NCBI RefSeq assembly: GCF_014705655.1
Contig: NZ_JACXIY010000001.1
Span: 124,001-188,000, forward strand
Direction: 5' to 3'
From: Paenibacillus arenilitoris
GTDB lineage: Bacteria; Bacillota; Bacilli; Paenibacillales; Paenibacillaceae
Length of the DNA: 64,000 bases
Shown: piece by piece, positions 34,611 through 43,929 of the stretch
How the letters are laid out: each line of letters opens with the position of its first letter
Position numbering within the stretch: position 1 is the stretch's first letter
The notes under the pieces: model-generated
Database searches by the model: none
Seen by the model: only the letters and a program-made list of their open reading frames with translations
Told to the model about the DNA's origin: nothing
Translations under genes and position numbers: made by a program

Positions 34611-36231
34611 GCTCTTAATCGTCGACGATGAGGAAATTATTACGAATAGTCTGTACGAGGTGTTCCATCGCCTCATGTCAGATTCGCTGGATATATGCCG
34701 GGCTTACTCCGCCCGCGGGGCGCTGGATTGGCTATCGCGTACCCGGATCGATATCGTGCTAACCGATATCCGCATGCCGGGGATGAACGGCTTGGAGTTG
34801 ACGCAGGAAATCCGGTCGTTCTGGCCGAGATGCAGAATCGTATTTTTGACCGGCTTCAGCGAATTCGATTACGCGTATCAAGCCATTCAAATGCCGAATG
34901 CGCGTTATTTGCTCAAGACGGAAGGGTACGACAAGGTTTCGCAGACGGTCGAGGACGTTGTACAAGAACTGAACCGGGAGCTCCGGTTCGAACAGCTGGC
35001 GGAGAAATCCCGCGAACAGACGGATGCGCTGGCGCTTATTTCGCAAGGCGATTATTTCCGGCATTTCCTTCAGGAAAGCAGCGCGATGAACGGTCGCCGG
35101 GAAGAGCTGGTCCGGGATTTCGAAGAGCTGAACATCGTTCTCTCTCCGAATGCGCCCGTCCTGCTGGCGCTTGGCCGGGTGTCCTACAAGGCGGATACGG
35201 GCTATGCGGGAAGGAGCAAGGTTGTTGCGGCCGTCCGGAGAATCTGGAGCTCCTTCATGTCGGAGCAAACCCGCAGTATCGGCGTCGTGGACAAGCAGGG
35301 CGATATGTTATGGTTCATTCAACCTACGCCGGATGCGGGCGAGAAGTTCAATCAGCACTTGCTCCGTTATTTGGAAGGAACGCTGGAGCTTGTCCAGGAA
35401 GCGTGCCTGGCTTCCTTGCAAGCGGCGATCAGCTTTACGGTTAATGGGGCTTTATGCGAATGGGAGGAAGTGACGCTCCGGTACGAGAGGCTGCGCCGGC
35501 TTCAGCAGTCAAGGATCGGAGACGGCCTCTCCATGATCCTGATCGACAGGGCCGAGGAGTCGGAAGCGGACGTTTTGAAAGAGGGGACATCCATCGACTA
35601 CAAAATCGCCATGCTGGAAGCGCACTTGGAAGGCGGGAAGGCGTCCGAGTTTCTGGAGGAGCTGGAGGCGCTCGCCTCCAAGCTTCTTCACGGATGCTGC
35701 GGGAGCGTTCAGAAGACGATCGAAGGCTACTACGCGATTGCGCTCGTGCTGCTCTCCTATATGAACCGCATGGGGCTGCACGGCCAGCTCGGGGAATACG
35801 GGAAGCTGATGCGGCTCGATGACCACGGCTCCATGAAGGACGCCTTTGTGTACCTCCGCGAAACGGCGCAAACCGTGTTCCGATACAAAAACAAAGACGA
35901 GCGGGACAGGGCGTCCCAAGTCATCGAGCGCATCTGCCAGTTTATCGAAGAGCATCTGGACGAGGATCTCTCCTTGGTCAGGCTTGCGGAGCTCCATTAT
36001 TTCAACCCGTCTTATCTGTCCAGATTTTTCAAGCAGGAATTCGGCATGAACGTATCCGAGTATATCGATAAATGCAGGCTTCGGAAAGCGAAGGAGCTGC
36101 TTCGCAATCACGAGATGAAGGTGCGGGACGTCGCTTCCGCCGTAGGCTACGAGGCCGCCCATTCCTTCACGCGCTTTTTCAAGAAGATGACCGGTCTGAC
36201 GCCGCAGGAATACCGGGACAACCTGATATGA
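34603..36231 (+). CDS. YesN-type response regulator with AraC DNA-binding domain
   Basis: A 542-residue regulator: receiver domain (residues 1-125) with acidic pair Asp8-Asp9, phospho-acceptor Asp55 in LTDIRMPGMNG and the conserved Lys in YLLKTEG; a middle region (about 130-430) without known motif; and a C-terminal AraC pair of helix-turn-helices (LAELHYFNPSYLSRFFK and VRDVASAVGYEAAHSFTRFF). It is the partner of the overlapping kinase gene and the likely activator of the downstream xylan-utilisation genes. Confidence 0.93.
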   Translation: MYRLLIVDDEEIITNSLYEVFHRLMSDSLDICRAYSARGALDWLSRTRIDIVLTDIRMPGMNGLELTQEIRSFWPRCRIVFLTGFSEFDYAYQAIQMPNARYLLKTEGYDKVSQTVEDVVQELNRELRFEQLAEKSREQTDALALISQGDYFRHFLQESSAMNGRREELVRDFEELNIVLSPNAPVLLALGRVSYKADTGYAGRSKVVAAVRRIWSSFMSEQTRSIGVVDKQGDMLWFIQPTPDAGEKFNQHLLRYLEGTLELVQEACLASLQAAISFTVNGALCEWEEVTLRYERLRRLQQSRIGDGLSMILIDRAEESEADVLKEGTSIDYKIAMLEAHLEGGKASEFLEELEALASKLLHGCCGSVQKTIEGYYAIALVLLSYMNRMGLHGQLGEYGKLMRLDDHGSMKDAFVYLRETAQTVFRYKNKDERDRASQVIERICQFIEEHLDEDLSLVRLAELHYFNPSYLSRFFKQEFGMNVSEYIDKCRLRKAKELLRNHEMKVRDVASAVGYEAAHSFTRFFKKMTGLTPQEYRDNLI

Positions 36232-36253
36232 TCGCCTACTAGCAGGCGGGGAA

Positions 36254-36286
36254 AGTTCGTTGAGGCCGTTCAACGGACTTTTTTTG
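36254..36286 (+). terminator. Rho-independent terminator after the response regulator
   Basis: AGTTCGTTGA (36254-36263) pairs with TCAACGGACT (36270-36279) with one G-T wobble and a 6-base loop, followed by eight T residues. It separates the sensor operon from the GH43 gene. Confidence 0.9.
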
Positions 36287-36307
36287 TTGCGCGTTCAACT
36301 AGAACTA

Positions 36308-36365
36308 GACGGGTACCGGACATACGAATCGGCAGGTTGTTGCCGTTATTGGCGAGCGGTACACT
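36308..36365 (+). promoter_or_regulatory. Promoter of the GH43 gene with shared upstream motif
   Basis: TTGTTG (36337-36342), a 17-bp spacer and TACACT (36360-36365) form a plausible sigma-A promoter. GACGGGTA (36308-36315) and CAGGTTGTTG (36333-36342) recur with identical 25-base offset at 48805-48839 upstream of a transport operon. The conserved pair overlapping the -35 box suggests an activator site, most simply for the YesN-like regulator encoded just upstream. Confidence 0.65.
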
Positions 36366-36399
36366 TTTTACAGAATGAAAGGAGGGAAGAGGAAGGGCA

Positions 36400-37953
36400 G
36401 TGCTGCGGAAATTAACATTCATCTTGTTCGCCGCGTTATTGGTTGCCGGGATCGCTTTACATAAATGGAACAAGGAGCTGAAGGCAGATATGAACGAGGA
36501 AATGAAAGCGAGCTACACCGCGCCCGCGGAAGCGATCGGCAAGCTGCCGGGCAACGGCAATCCCGTCGTCGCCCACAAATTCGGAGCGGATCCGTACGCG
36601 CTCGCGTTCGGGGGACGGGTGTACCTGTACAACACGAACGACGTGCTGGAATACGACGGGGAGGGCGAAGTCAAGGACAATACGTACGGGAACATCAATA
36701 AATTATCGGTCCTATCCTCCGATGACTTGATCAATTGGACGGATCATGGCGTCATTCGCGCCGCGGGACCGGAAGGCGCCGCCAGATGGGCGACGCAGTC
36801 CTGGGCCCCCGCCGCGGCTCATAAGAAGATTGGCGGAGAAGATCGGTTTTTCTTGTATTTCGCCAACAATGCGAGCGGCATCGGCGTGCTGACGAGCGAC
36901 AGTCCGACCGGGCCGTGGACCGATCCGATAGGCAAGCCGCTTATCTCGCGGGATATGCCCGCGGCGGCAGGCGTGACCTGGCTGTTCGACCCCGCCGTTC
37001 TGGTGGATGAAGACGGAACGGGCTACCTCTATTACGGGGGCGGCGTGCCGGAAGGACAGCACGAAATGCCGAATACCGCCCGCGTCGTTCGGCTTGGGGA
37101 CGATATGATCAGCGTAGCCGGAGAAGCGGCGACGATCCCGGCTCCGTTCATGTTCGAGGATGCCGGCATTAACAAATACAACGGGGAGTACTATTACACC
37201 TATTGCTCCAACTTCTATAACGGAGCAAGGCCGGAAGGCAGTCCTCCCGCCGGGGAGATTGCTTATATGACCAGCGATAATCCGATGGGACCTTGGACGT
37301 ATCAAGGCTCCATTCTCCAAAATCCGGGCCAGCTCTTCGGCGTAGGCGGCAACAACCATCATGCGATCTTCCAATTCCAGGACGCGTGGTATATCGCCTA
37401 TCATGCGCAGACCTTGGCCAAAGCGATGGGGGTTGCGAAAGGCTACCGTTCGACGCATCTCAATTCGGTTCGGTTCGCCGAAGACGGTTCCATTGTCGAG
37501 ATTGCCGCCGATTGGAAGGGGGTGGATCCGATCAAACCATTCGATCCGTTCGTTCTTGCCGATGCCGCTACGATGGCGTGGAGCGCGGGGGTTACCGCTC
37601 AGCCGTTCGTGGGCGACGAAACCGATCGCCAATCGGCGAAGCTGGTCGTGAGCGACGTGCACGACGGCGATTGGACGGCGGTTGCCGGCGTGGATTTCGG
37701 AGACGGAGCTTCTTCGGTTTCGGCCTCGATTGCCAGCGCGGCCGAGGGAAGCACGATCGAGCTTCGGCTGGATCGTCCGGACGGCAAGCTGATCGGGACG
37801 CTGGTCGTGCCGAATACCGGCAGCTTGCGGCAATGGAAGGAAGTCGAAACGAAAATAGCCGGTGCCGAGGGCATTCATGATCTTTATTTCCTCTTCAGAG
37901 GCGAAAGCGAGAAGGAACTGCTCCGATTCAATGCTTGGCGGTTCGGCCGCTAA
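36400..37953 (+). CDS. Family 43 glycoside hydrolase with C-terminal carbohydrate-binding domain
   Basis: GTG 36400 follows a purine-rich GGAGGGAAGAGGAAGGG. The 517-residue protein has an N-terminal hydrophobic segment (residues 4-21) that is a signal peptide or membrane anchor. Residues about 50-395 form the five-bladed GH43 propeller: HKFGADPYALAF with the first catalytic Asp, WLFDPAVLVDEDGTGYLYY with the second, and FEDAGINKYNGEYY with the general-acid Glu. The rest (about 400-517) is a CBM6-like beta-sandwich (AEGSTIELRLDRPDGKLIG). This is the pattern of arabinoxylan arabinofuranohydrolases or beta-xylosidases acting outside the cell. It is followed by the large xylanase gene. Confidence 0.88.
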   Translation: MLRKLTFILFAALLVAGIALHKWNKELKADMNEEMKASYTAPAEAIGKLPGNGNPVVAHKFGADPYALAFGGRVYLYNTNDVLEYDGEGEVKDNTYGNINKLSVLSSDDLINWTDHGVIRAAGPEGAARWATQSWAPAAAHKKIGGEDRFFLYFANNASGIGVLTSDSPTGPWTDPIGKPLISRDMPAAAGVTWLFDPAVLVDEDGTGYLYYGGGVPEGQHEMPNTARVVRLGDDMISVAGEAATIPAPFMFEDAGINKYNGEYYYTYCSNFYNGARPEGSPPAGEIAYMTSDNPMGPWTYQGSILQNPGQLFGVGGNNHHAIFQFQDAWYIAYHAQTLAKAMGVAKGYRSTHLNSVRFAEDGSIVEIAADWKGVDPIKPFDPFVLADAATMAWSAGVTAQPFVGDETDRQSAKLVVSDVHDGDWTAVAGVDFGDGASSVSASIASAAEGSTIELRLDRPDGKLIGTLVVPNTGSLRQWKEVETKIAGAEGIHDLYFLFRGESEKELLRFNAWRFGR

Positions 37954-38085
37954 GCGGTCAAGAGCAACTGCCGGTCTATCGGCGGAACGGCTTAGCGGAG
38001 CGGCAATGACCAGAACACCTAGATCGCGCAACGTCCGAAGGCGGACGAATTAGCAGGGCAAATACGATCATGCGAGGTGTTAGCG

Positions 38086-41000
38086 ATGTTGTTCGCAAGA
38101 TGGAACCGGATGCTGTCGTTCATCCTGGCAGGCATCCTGGTTATGACGTCCGTTACGATAGCGCCATATGCGGCGAATGCGGACGAGTCTTCACTATCCT
38201 CGGACTTCGAGGACGGCACGGTGCAAGGATGGTCCGGGCGCGGAGGCACGGAGACGCTGTCGGTTGCGGAGGATATAGCGAATACGGGTTCGCGCAGCCT
38301 AAAGGTCGAAGGAAGAACCTCGGGCTGGCACGGGCCTCAGCTGAGCCTGTCGTCGTACATGCAGACCGGCCAAAATTATGCGCTCTCCGCGTGGGTTCGA
38401 CTGCCTGCGGGAGTCGCGGACGCTCCCGTGTCGCTGCTTATCCAGAGGACGACGGACGGTGCGAACCACTATGAGCAAGTCGCATCCAAGACGGCGAACG
38501 CTGACGGCTGGGTCAAGCTGGCAGGCGAATACAAGCTGCCTAAGGCATCGGAGAATGTCATGGTGTACTTGGAATCATTCGACCTCCCGGCGTTATCCTT
38601 CTACGTGGACGATTTCCTGATCGAGCCGGCGGCCGAACCGGAGCCGATCGTCATTCAGCCGGACATTCCGAATTTGAAGGATGTGTTCGCCGAACATTTC
38701 CTGCTCGGTTCGTCTCTGCTGGCGGGGGAAGTCGCGGATCCCGAAGGACCGGATGCCGAGCTGCTGAAGAAGCATTTCAACAGTCTGACGCCGGGCAACG
38801 AATTGAAATGGGACGCGACCGAGCCGGTCGAAGGCCAGTTCAACTTCACGCAAGCGGACCGGATCGTCGATTTCGCCGTGGAGAACGGGATTCCCGTTCG
38901 CGGCCATACGCTCATCTGGCATTCGCAAACGCCGGATTGGGTATTCCATGACGAGAATGGCAGCCTTGTTGCCAAGGAAGTGCTGTTCGACCGCATGAAA
39001 AATCATATCGACGAGGTCGTCGGCCGCTACAAAGGCAAAATTTACGCGTGGGACGTCGTCAACGAAGTGATCGAAGTCGGCGACAATCAGCCGAACGGAC
39101 TGCGCGACAGTCTCTGGTATCAAATCGCTGGCGAAGAGTTTATCGAGAAAGCGTTCGAATACGCGCACGCAGCCGATCCTGATGCGGTGCTGTTCATTAA
39201 CGACTACAACACGCATATCCCCGATAAACGTCAAGCGCTGTACGATCTGATCAAGCGTCTTAAGGACAAGGGCATTCCGGTCGAGGGCGTGGGACACCAA
39301 ACCCATATCGGCATCGAATATCCTGCCGTTCGGGAGCTCGACGATATGATCGAAGCGTTCCGCGATCTCGGCATCGAGCAGCAGGTTACCGAGCTGGATA
39401 TGAGCGTCTATACAAGCGATTCGCAATCGTACGAGACGTTCCCGGAGGAGCTGCAGCTCAAGCAGGCCTACCGTTATCAGGCGATTTTCGACGTGTTCAA
39501 GAAACACGCCGACCAGCTCACGGCCGTCATCTTCTGGGGCAAGGACGACGCCAACACGTGGCTGCTGACCTTTCCGGTCGTACGCAACAACTGGCCGCTG
39601 CTGTTCGACGAAAGACTGCAAGCGAAATATGCGTATTGGGCGATCGTCGATCCGACCAAGCTGCCCGTGCAGATCAATGGCGCCACGGCGCGGCAGGGCG
39701 GCGCGGCAATCGACGGCAAGCGGGAGCAAGCCTGGAATCGCACGCCGTCCGTGCAAGTATCGAGGGCAGGAGTCGAGTCGTTCTCGTTCAAATCATTATG
39801 GGAAGAGGAGCGTTTGTACGTATCGGTTGACGTCAACGACGCTGCGGTGAACGATGGCGACGCGGTAGAGCTGTTCGTTGACGGCAACAACGGCAAGACG
39901 GAAGTGTACGAGGCGGACGACTTCAAGTATGTCTTCTCCCGCAGCGGGGAGAGCTCGCCTGTCGATGCCGAGTTTGCGTCCGGCGAGAAGGATGGCGGTT
40001 ACCGGATCGAAGCTTCGATTCCGTTGGACGAAGCGGCGGTCGGCCGAGAAATCGGCTTCGACGTGCGGATTGCCGATGGAGCGGGCGAGACGCCGGTTGT
40101 GCTGTCCTGGAACGATACGACGAACGAACAGGATACGGACACGTCCAAATTCGGTGTGCTGACGCTTGCGGAAGGCGCTCAAGCGGCTGCAGCTGTGCGA
40201 GGAACGCCGGTGATCGACGGCGAGAAGGACGCGATCTGGCAGACGGCGAACGAGGTGGCGACCGAAAGGCGGGTAATCGGAGATAGCGGCGCGGCAGCTA
40301 TCGTCCGTACGCTGTGGGATGAAGAGCGTTTGTACGTATGGGCCGAAGTGACGGATCCGCTCCTGTCCAAGCAAAGCGCGAACGCGCACGAGCAGGATTC
40401 CATCGAACTATTCGTCGACCAGAACAACGCCGCTTCCGCCGTTTATCAAGCGGATGACGGGCAATATCGCATCAATTACGACAATGAGCCTTCGACGAAT
40501 CCGGGTTCGAAGAGCGTCAATCTGACGTCCGCGGCCAGACAGACGGAGAACGGATATGTGGTCGAGGCAGCGATCACGCTCGACGCCATCGATCCGGCCT
40601 CGGGAGACGCCATCGGGTTCGACGTGCAGGTGAACGACGATAAGGACGGGGACGGCATAAGAGACAGCGTCTCGATATGGAACGACCGTTCAGGACTGTC
40701 TTGGCAAAATACGTCGGGGTACGGCGTGTTGACGTTCGCCGAAGCGGAGGATGATCCGGACACGGGCAACCAGCCGTCAACGCCGGCAGTACCGGCGGCG
40801 CCAAGCGCGGTCGTGACGGATGCCGAATTTGCGGAAGCGCTGGACGAATCCGGCGAAGGTATGCTGACGATCGAGGCGGACGCGTCGAATACGGGCAGCG
40901 CTTCGATCGAGTTGACGGGCAGTCAGCTTCAGCAAGCGGAGGAAGCGGGCATCAAGGTGATTGAGATACGTACGGAATTCGCTGAGCTTCAGCTTCCCGT

Positions 41001-41898
41001 ATCCTTGCTGCAGACTTCCGGGAGCGGCGGCACGGCGAAGCTTACGGTCAGCCAGGTCGACCCTGCGAAGCTTCCGCAATCCGTGCGGGACACAATCGGC
41101 GGCAATGCCGTTCTCGATTTCACGCTGACGGTTGACGGGAAGTCCGTCGACTCCTTCGGCGAAGGTCAAAGCGTGCGGGTAACGATGCCTTATGCGTTGA
41201 AGCCCGGCGGGAAACCCGGCCAAGTTGTCGTCTGCTATATCGCGGATGACGGCAAGCTTGCGACGATCAAGAACGCCCGTTATCAGCCAAGCACGGGTGA
41301 AGTTGAATTCAAGACGAAGCGCTTCGGCAAATATGCGGCGGCAGACAACGCGGTTTCCTTCTCTGATTTGAATGAAGCCGCTTGGGCACGGGAAGCGATC
41401 GAAGCGATCGCGGCCCGCGGCATTGCCCAAGGCGTATCCGCTGCGTCCTTCTCGCCGAATTCCGGGGTGACCAGGGAGCAATTTATTCATCTTCTGGTGC
41501 AGACGCTTGAGCTGGACGCGGAGGAAGCCGGTCCATTTTTTGCAGATGTGAGCAGAGGCTCCTACTATGCATCGTCGGTTGCCATTGCTACAAAGCTGGA
41601 CATTGTCCAGGGCATGCCGGATGGCCGATTCGGCGTCGGCGAAGCGATCAGCCGCGAGGACATGGCGGTCATGGTCTACCGGGCGATTGGCGAGACGGGA
41701 ATAGCTTTGCCGGAGGGTCAAGATGAGAGAACCTTCGAGGATGAAGAGGAAATTTCGGCATACGCGATCAAAGCCGTAGACGGACTTGCGCGCGCGGGAG
41801 TCGTCAACGGCAAGCCGGGCAATCGGTTCGATTGTGCGGGGACGACGACCCGCGCGGAAGCGGCCGTGCTGTTGTACCGGCTGCTCGAGCTGCAGTAG
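38086..41898 (+). CDS. Multidomain GH10 endo-beta-1,4-xylanase anchored by S-layer homology domains
   Basis: ATG 38086 has GAGGTG seven bases upstream (GTG 38077 overlaps that site). The 1270-residue protein has a signal peptide (about 1-35), a CBM22/CBM4_9-like domain (about 40-190), a GH10 barrel (about 205-540) with acid/base Glu327 in WDVVNEVIE and nucleophile Glu436 in VTELDMSVY, two CBM9-type domains (about 545-700 and 715-885), a linker with a beta-rich domain (about 895-1085) and three SLH repeats at the C-terminus (FSDLNEAAWAREAIEAIA onward). It would sit on the cell wall and cut insoluble xylan next to the oligosaccharide importers. SLH repeats bind pyruvylated secondary wall polymers. 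Confidence 0.96.
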   Translation: MLFARWNRMLSFILAGILVMTSVTIAPYAANADESSLSSDFEDGTVQGWSGRGGTETLSVAEDIANTGSRSLKVEGRTSGWHGPQLSLSSYMQTGQNYALSAWVRLPAGVADAPVSLLIQRTTDGANHYEQVASKTANADGWVKLAGEYKLPKASENVMVYLESFDLPALSFYVDDFLIEPAAEPEPIVIQPDIPNLKDVFAEHFLLGSSLLAGEVADPEGPDAELLKKHFNSLTPGNELKWDATEPVEGQFNFTQADRIVDFAVENGIPVRGHTLIWHSQTPDWVFHDENGSLVAKEVLFDRMKNHIDEVVGRYKGKIYAWDVVNEVIEVGDNQPNGLRDSLWYQIAGEEFIEKAFEYAHAADPDAVLFINDYNTHIPDKRQALYDLIKRLKDKGIPVEGVGHQTHIGIEYPAVRELDDMIEAFRDLGIEQQVTELDMSVYTSDSQSYETFPEELQLKQAYRYQAIFDVFKKHADQLTAVIFWGKDDANTWLLTFPVVRNNWPLLFDERLQAKYAYWAIVDPTKLPVQINGATARQGGAAIDGKREQAWNRTPSVQVSRAGVESFSFKSLWEEERLYVSVDVNDAAVNDGDAVELFVDGNNGKTEVYEADDFKYVFSRSGESSPVDAEFASGEKDGGYRIEASIPLDEAAVGREIGFDVRIADGAGETPVVLSWNDTTNEQDTDTSKFGVLTLAEGAQAAAAVRGTPVIDGEKDAIWQTANEVATERRVIGDSGAAAIVRTLWDEERLYVWAEVTDPLLSKQSANAHEQDSIELFVDQNNAASAVYQADDGQYRINYDNEPSTNPGSKSVNLTSAARQTENGYVVEAAITLDAIDPASGDAIGFDVQVNDDKDGDGIRDSVSIWNDRSGLSWQNTSGYGVLTFAEAEDDPDTGNQPSTPAVPAAPSAVVTDAEFAEALDESGEGMLTIEADASNTGSASIELTGSQLQQAEEAGIKVIEIRTEFAELQLPVSLLQTSGSGGTAKLTVSQVDPAKLPQSVRDTIGGNAVLDFTLTVDGKSVDSFGEGQSVRVTMPYALKPGGKPGQVVVCYIADDGKLATIKNARYQPSTGEVEFKTKRFGKYAAADNAVSFSDLNEAAWAREAIEAIAARGIAQGVSAASFSPNSGVTREQFIHLLVQTLELDAEEAGPFFADVSRGSYYASSVAIATKLDIVQGMPDGRFGVGEAISREDMAVMVYRAIGETGIALPEGQDERTFEDEEEISAYAIKAVDGLARAGVVNGKPGNRFDCAGTTTRAEAAVLLYRLLELQ

Positions 41899-41961
41899 GT
41901 GCATGCATGCCAGAACGTATGCCGTGGGACTGACCGAGCGGATAGCCGAATAGACAACTTT

Positions 41962-41998
41962 AACGAAGCTGCCGCTGTAAACGGCAGCTTCGTTCGTT
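41962..41998 (+). terminator. Terminator after the SLH xylanase
   Basis: AACGAAGCTGCCG (41962-41974) pairs perfectly over 13 bp with CGGCAGCTTCGTT (41982-41994) around CTGTAAA; the tail CGTTTATC is only partly T-rich. Confidence 0.75.
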
Positions 41999-42130
41999 TA
42001 TCGATAGGAAATCGACAAGACCTATCATTTGCAGGGTGAAATGCCGAGAAACGGAAGGGTACGGTTCAGGCAACGGTAGCGCTACAATGACTAATAACCA
42101 ATAGCAAACGCACGAAAAAGGGGGATGGTC

Positions 42131-42847
42131 ATGCCGCAAATAGAGAGGGAAAAGGAACGGCCCGGAGAGACGATCCTGGAAGCATCGGGGGTCAAGCGGG
42201 TGTTCGGCCGCGGTCAAGTTACGGTTACGGCGCTGGATCAGATCCATCTTGCCGTGCCGGCCGGATCCATGGTGGCGCTGAAGGGCAGATCGGGCTCCGG
42301 GAAAACAACGCTTCTTAATATACTCGGTGCGCTGGACGAACCGTCGGAAGGTTGCGTCTTCTTGCGGGGACGGAAAATTACCGGATTGCCGGAAACCGAG
42401 AGGAGCCGGATTCGGCGCACGGACATCGGGCTTGTGTTTCAATCGTTTGGACTGATTCCGCTCATGTCCGCCTACGAGAATGTCGAGTTCGGCCTGCGCG
42501 TCGCGGGTGGACCGGCCAAGGACAACCGCGAGGCGGCGGAACGGGCGTTGGAGAGAGTCGGCATGCGGGAGAGGATGAAGCATCGTCCGATGGAGCTGTC
42601 CGGAGGCGAGCAGCAGCGAGTGGCAATCGCGCGCGCGATCGCGCACCGGCCCTCGCTTCTCATCGCGGACGAACCGACCGCCGAGCTGGACAGCAAGATG
42701 GGGCTGCAGGTGATGCGCGTATTTCGGGATCTTGTGAGCAACTCCGGCATGACGATCGTCCTGACGACGCACGATCCCGGCATTATGGAGCTTGCCGATT
42801 ACGTTATCGCATTGGAGGATGGGAAAATTGTATCGCAGACCGCATAG
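42131..42847 (+). CDS. ABC transporter ATP-binding protein (MacB/LolD type)
   Basis: ATG 42131 is six to seven bases after AAAGGGGGA; ATG 42125 directly abuts that site. The 238-residue ATPase shows Walker A GRSGSGKTT, QSFGLIPLMSAYENVEF as Q-loop, signature LSGGEQQRVAIARAI and Walker B LLIADEPTAELD. It begins a four-gene unit of ATPase, membrane fusion lipoprotein, FtsX-type permease and a second ATPase. The next gene starts inside this one. Confidence 0.92.
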   Translation: MPQIEREKERPGETILEASGVKRVFGRGQVTVTALDQIHLAVPAGSMVALKGRSGSGKTTLLNILGALDEPSEGCVFLRGRKITGLPETERSRIRRTDIGLVFQSFGLIPLMSAYENVEFGLRVAGGPAKDNREAAERALERVGMRERMKHRPMELSGGEQQRVAIARAIAHRPSLLIADEPTAELDSKMGLQVMRVFRDLVSNSGMTIVLTTHDPGIMELADYVIALEDGKIVSQTA

Positions 42848-43889
42848 GCTACGTCGTTGGTTTAGTCGGATGAAGATAATTCCGGTCAACTATGGCATTG
42901 CGCTTGTCCTATTGTTGTCCGCGCCGGGCTGCTCGCTCCTGCCCGTCGAAGACGAGGCGCTGCAGCCGCCGCTCGTCCAGCCTGCTTCGGAGCCGCTTGA
43001 TATCGTGGAGGCGGCCAAAGGGAACATCGAAACCTATTTGAAGGGGACGGCGAATTTCGTCTCCGCCAGCTCGGCCGCTCTTTCGTTCAAGCAGTCCGGC
43101 GGCCGCTTGAAGTCGATCAACGCGAAGGTAGGCGAAGAGGTGAAGGAAGGCGATCTGCTCGCGGAGCTGGAGACCGGCGATCTGGAGCTCCAGCTTAAGC
43201 TGCAGAGGCTGAGCGTGGAGCGCGTCCGCTTGCTGTATATGGAAGCCAAAACGTCCGGCGTAAGCGATACCGACTTGCGGCTGCGCGAGATCGATCTGGA
43301 GCGCGAGACTTTGCAGCTCGACAATATGGAGAATAAACTTGCCTCATCCCGGCTTTACGCTCCAATATCGGGAGTCGTCATTTTTGCGGAATCGCTGAAT
43401 GAAGGCGATCAAGTGAACGCCTTCCAGACGATTATTACCGTCGCGGACCCTTCCGATATGCAGCTGACCTATGTTGCGTCGGAGTCGAAGGACCTTCTTC
43501 CCATTGAAGCGGGGATGCCGGCGAACCTGAAGTACAAAGGGAAGGAATATACGGGCAAGGTGCTGCAATCGCCTTCCAACGCGCCTCTTGCCGCCGATGC
43601 GGCGAAGGCGGAACGCCAGGCGGTGACGATCGTCATCGGCATGGATAACGCGCCTGACGACGTACAGATCGGACACAGCGCCGAGCTCACGATTCGCCTG
43701 CAAAGCCGCGAGAACGTCATCGTCCTTCCACGGTCGGCGATCCGCTCCTATATGGGACGCAGCTATGTACAGGTCTCGGATGGCGACCGCCGCAAGGAAG
43801 TGGACGTCGAGCTCGGTCTGACGACGCCGACCCAAGTGGAAATCGTACAGGGGCTTGAGGATGGCGATCAGGTCATTTTGAACAATTGA
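42828..43889 (+). CDS. HlyD-family membrane fusion lipoprotein
   Basis: TTG 42828 has GGAGG nine bases upstream and overlaps the ATPase gene by 20 bases; upstream in-frame starts abut or precede that site. The 353-residue product begins with a strongly basic stretch, a hydrophobic helix and a lipobox (SAPGC), then a barrel-sandwich domain (KSINAKVGEEVKEGDLLAELE), a short coiled coil (about 110-165) and the beta-barrel part. It would bridge the membrane permease to the outside in a MacAB-like export complex. Its charged N-terminus before the lipobox is unusually long. Confidence 0.8.
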   Translation: MYRRPHRLRRWFSRMKIIPVNYGIALVLLLSAPGCSLLPVEDEALQPPLVQPASEPLDIVEAAKGNIETYLKGTANFVSASSAALSFKQSGGRLKSINAKVGEEVKEGDLLAELETGDLELQLKLQRLSVERVRLLYMEAKTSGVSDTDLRLREIDLERETLQLDNMENKLASSRLYAPISGVVIFAESLNEGDQVNAFQTIITVADPSDMQLTYVASESKDLLPIEAGMPANLKYKGKEYTGKVLQSPSNAPLAADAAKAERQAVTIVIGMDNAPDDVQIGHSAELTIRLQSRENVIVLPRSAIRSYMGRSYVQVSDGDRRKEVDVELGLTTPTQVEIVQGLEDGDQVILNN

Positions 43890-43929
43890 CGAATTCATGA
43901 TGCCCGGAACAACCGGGAGGGAATGGGGT

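Noticed and set aside
42057-42088. Third copy of the shared promoter motif (GGGTA...CAGG...CTACAAT)
   Set aside because: The blocks are present only in part and spaced 12 bases closer than in the two good copies; the palindrome GTAGCGCTAC inside may be chance.
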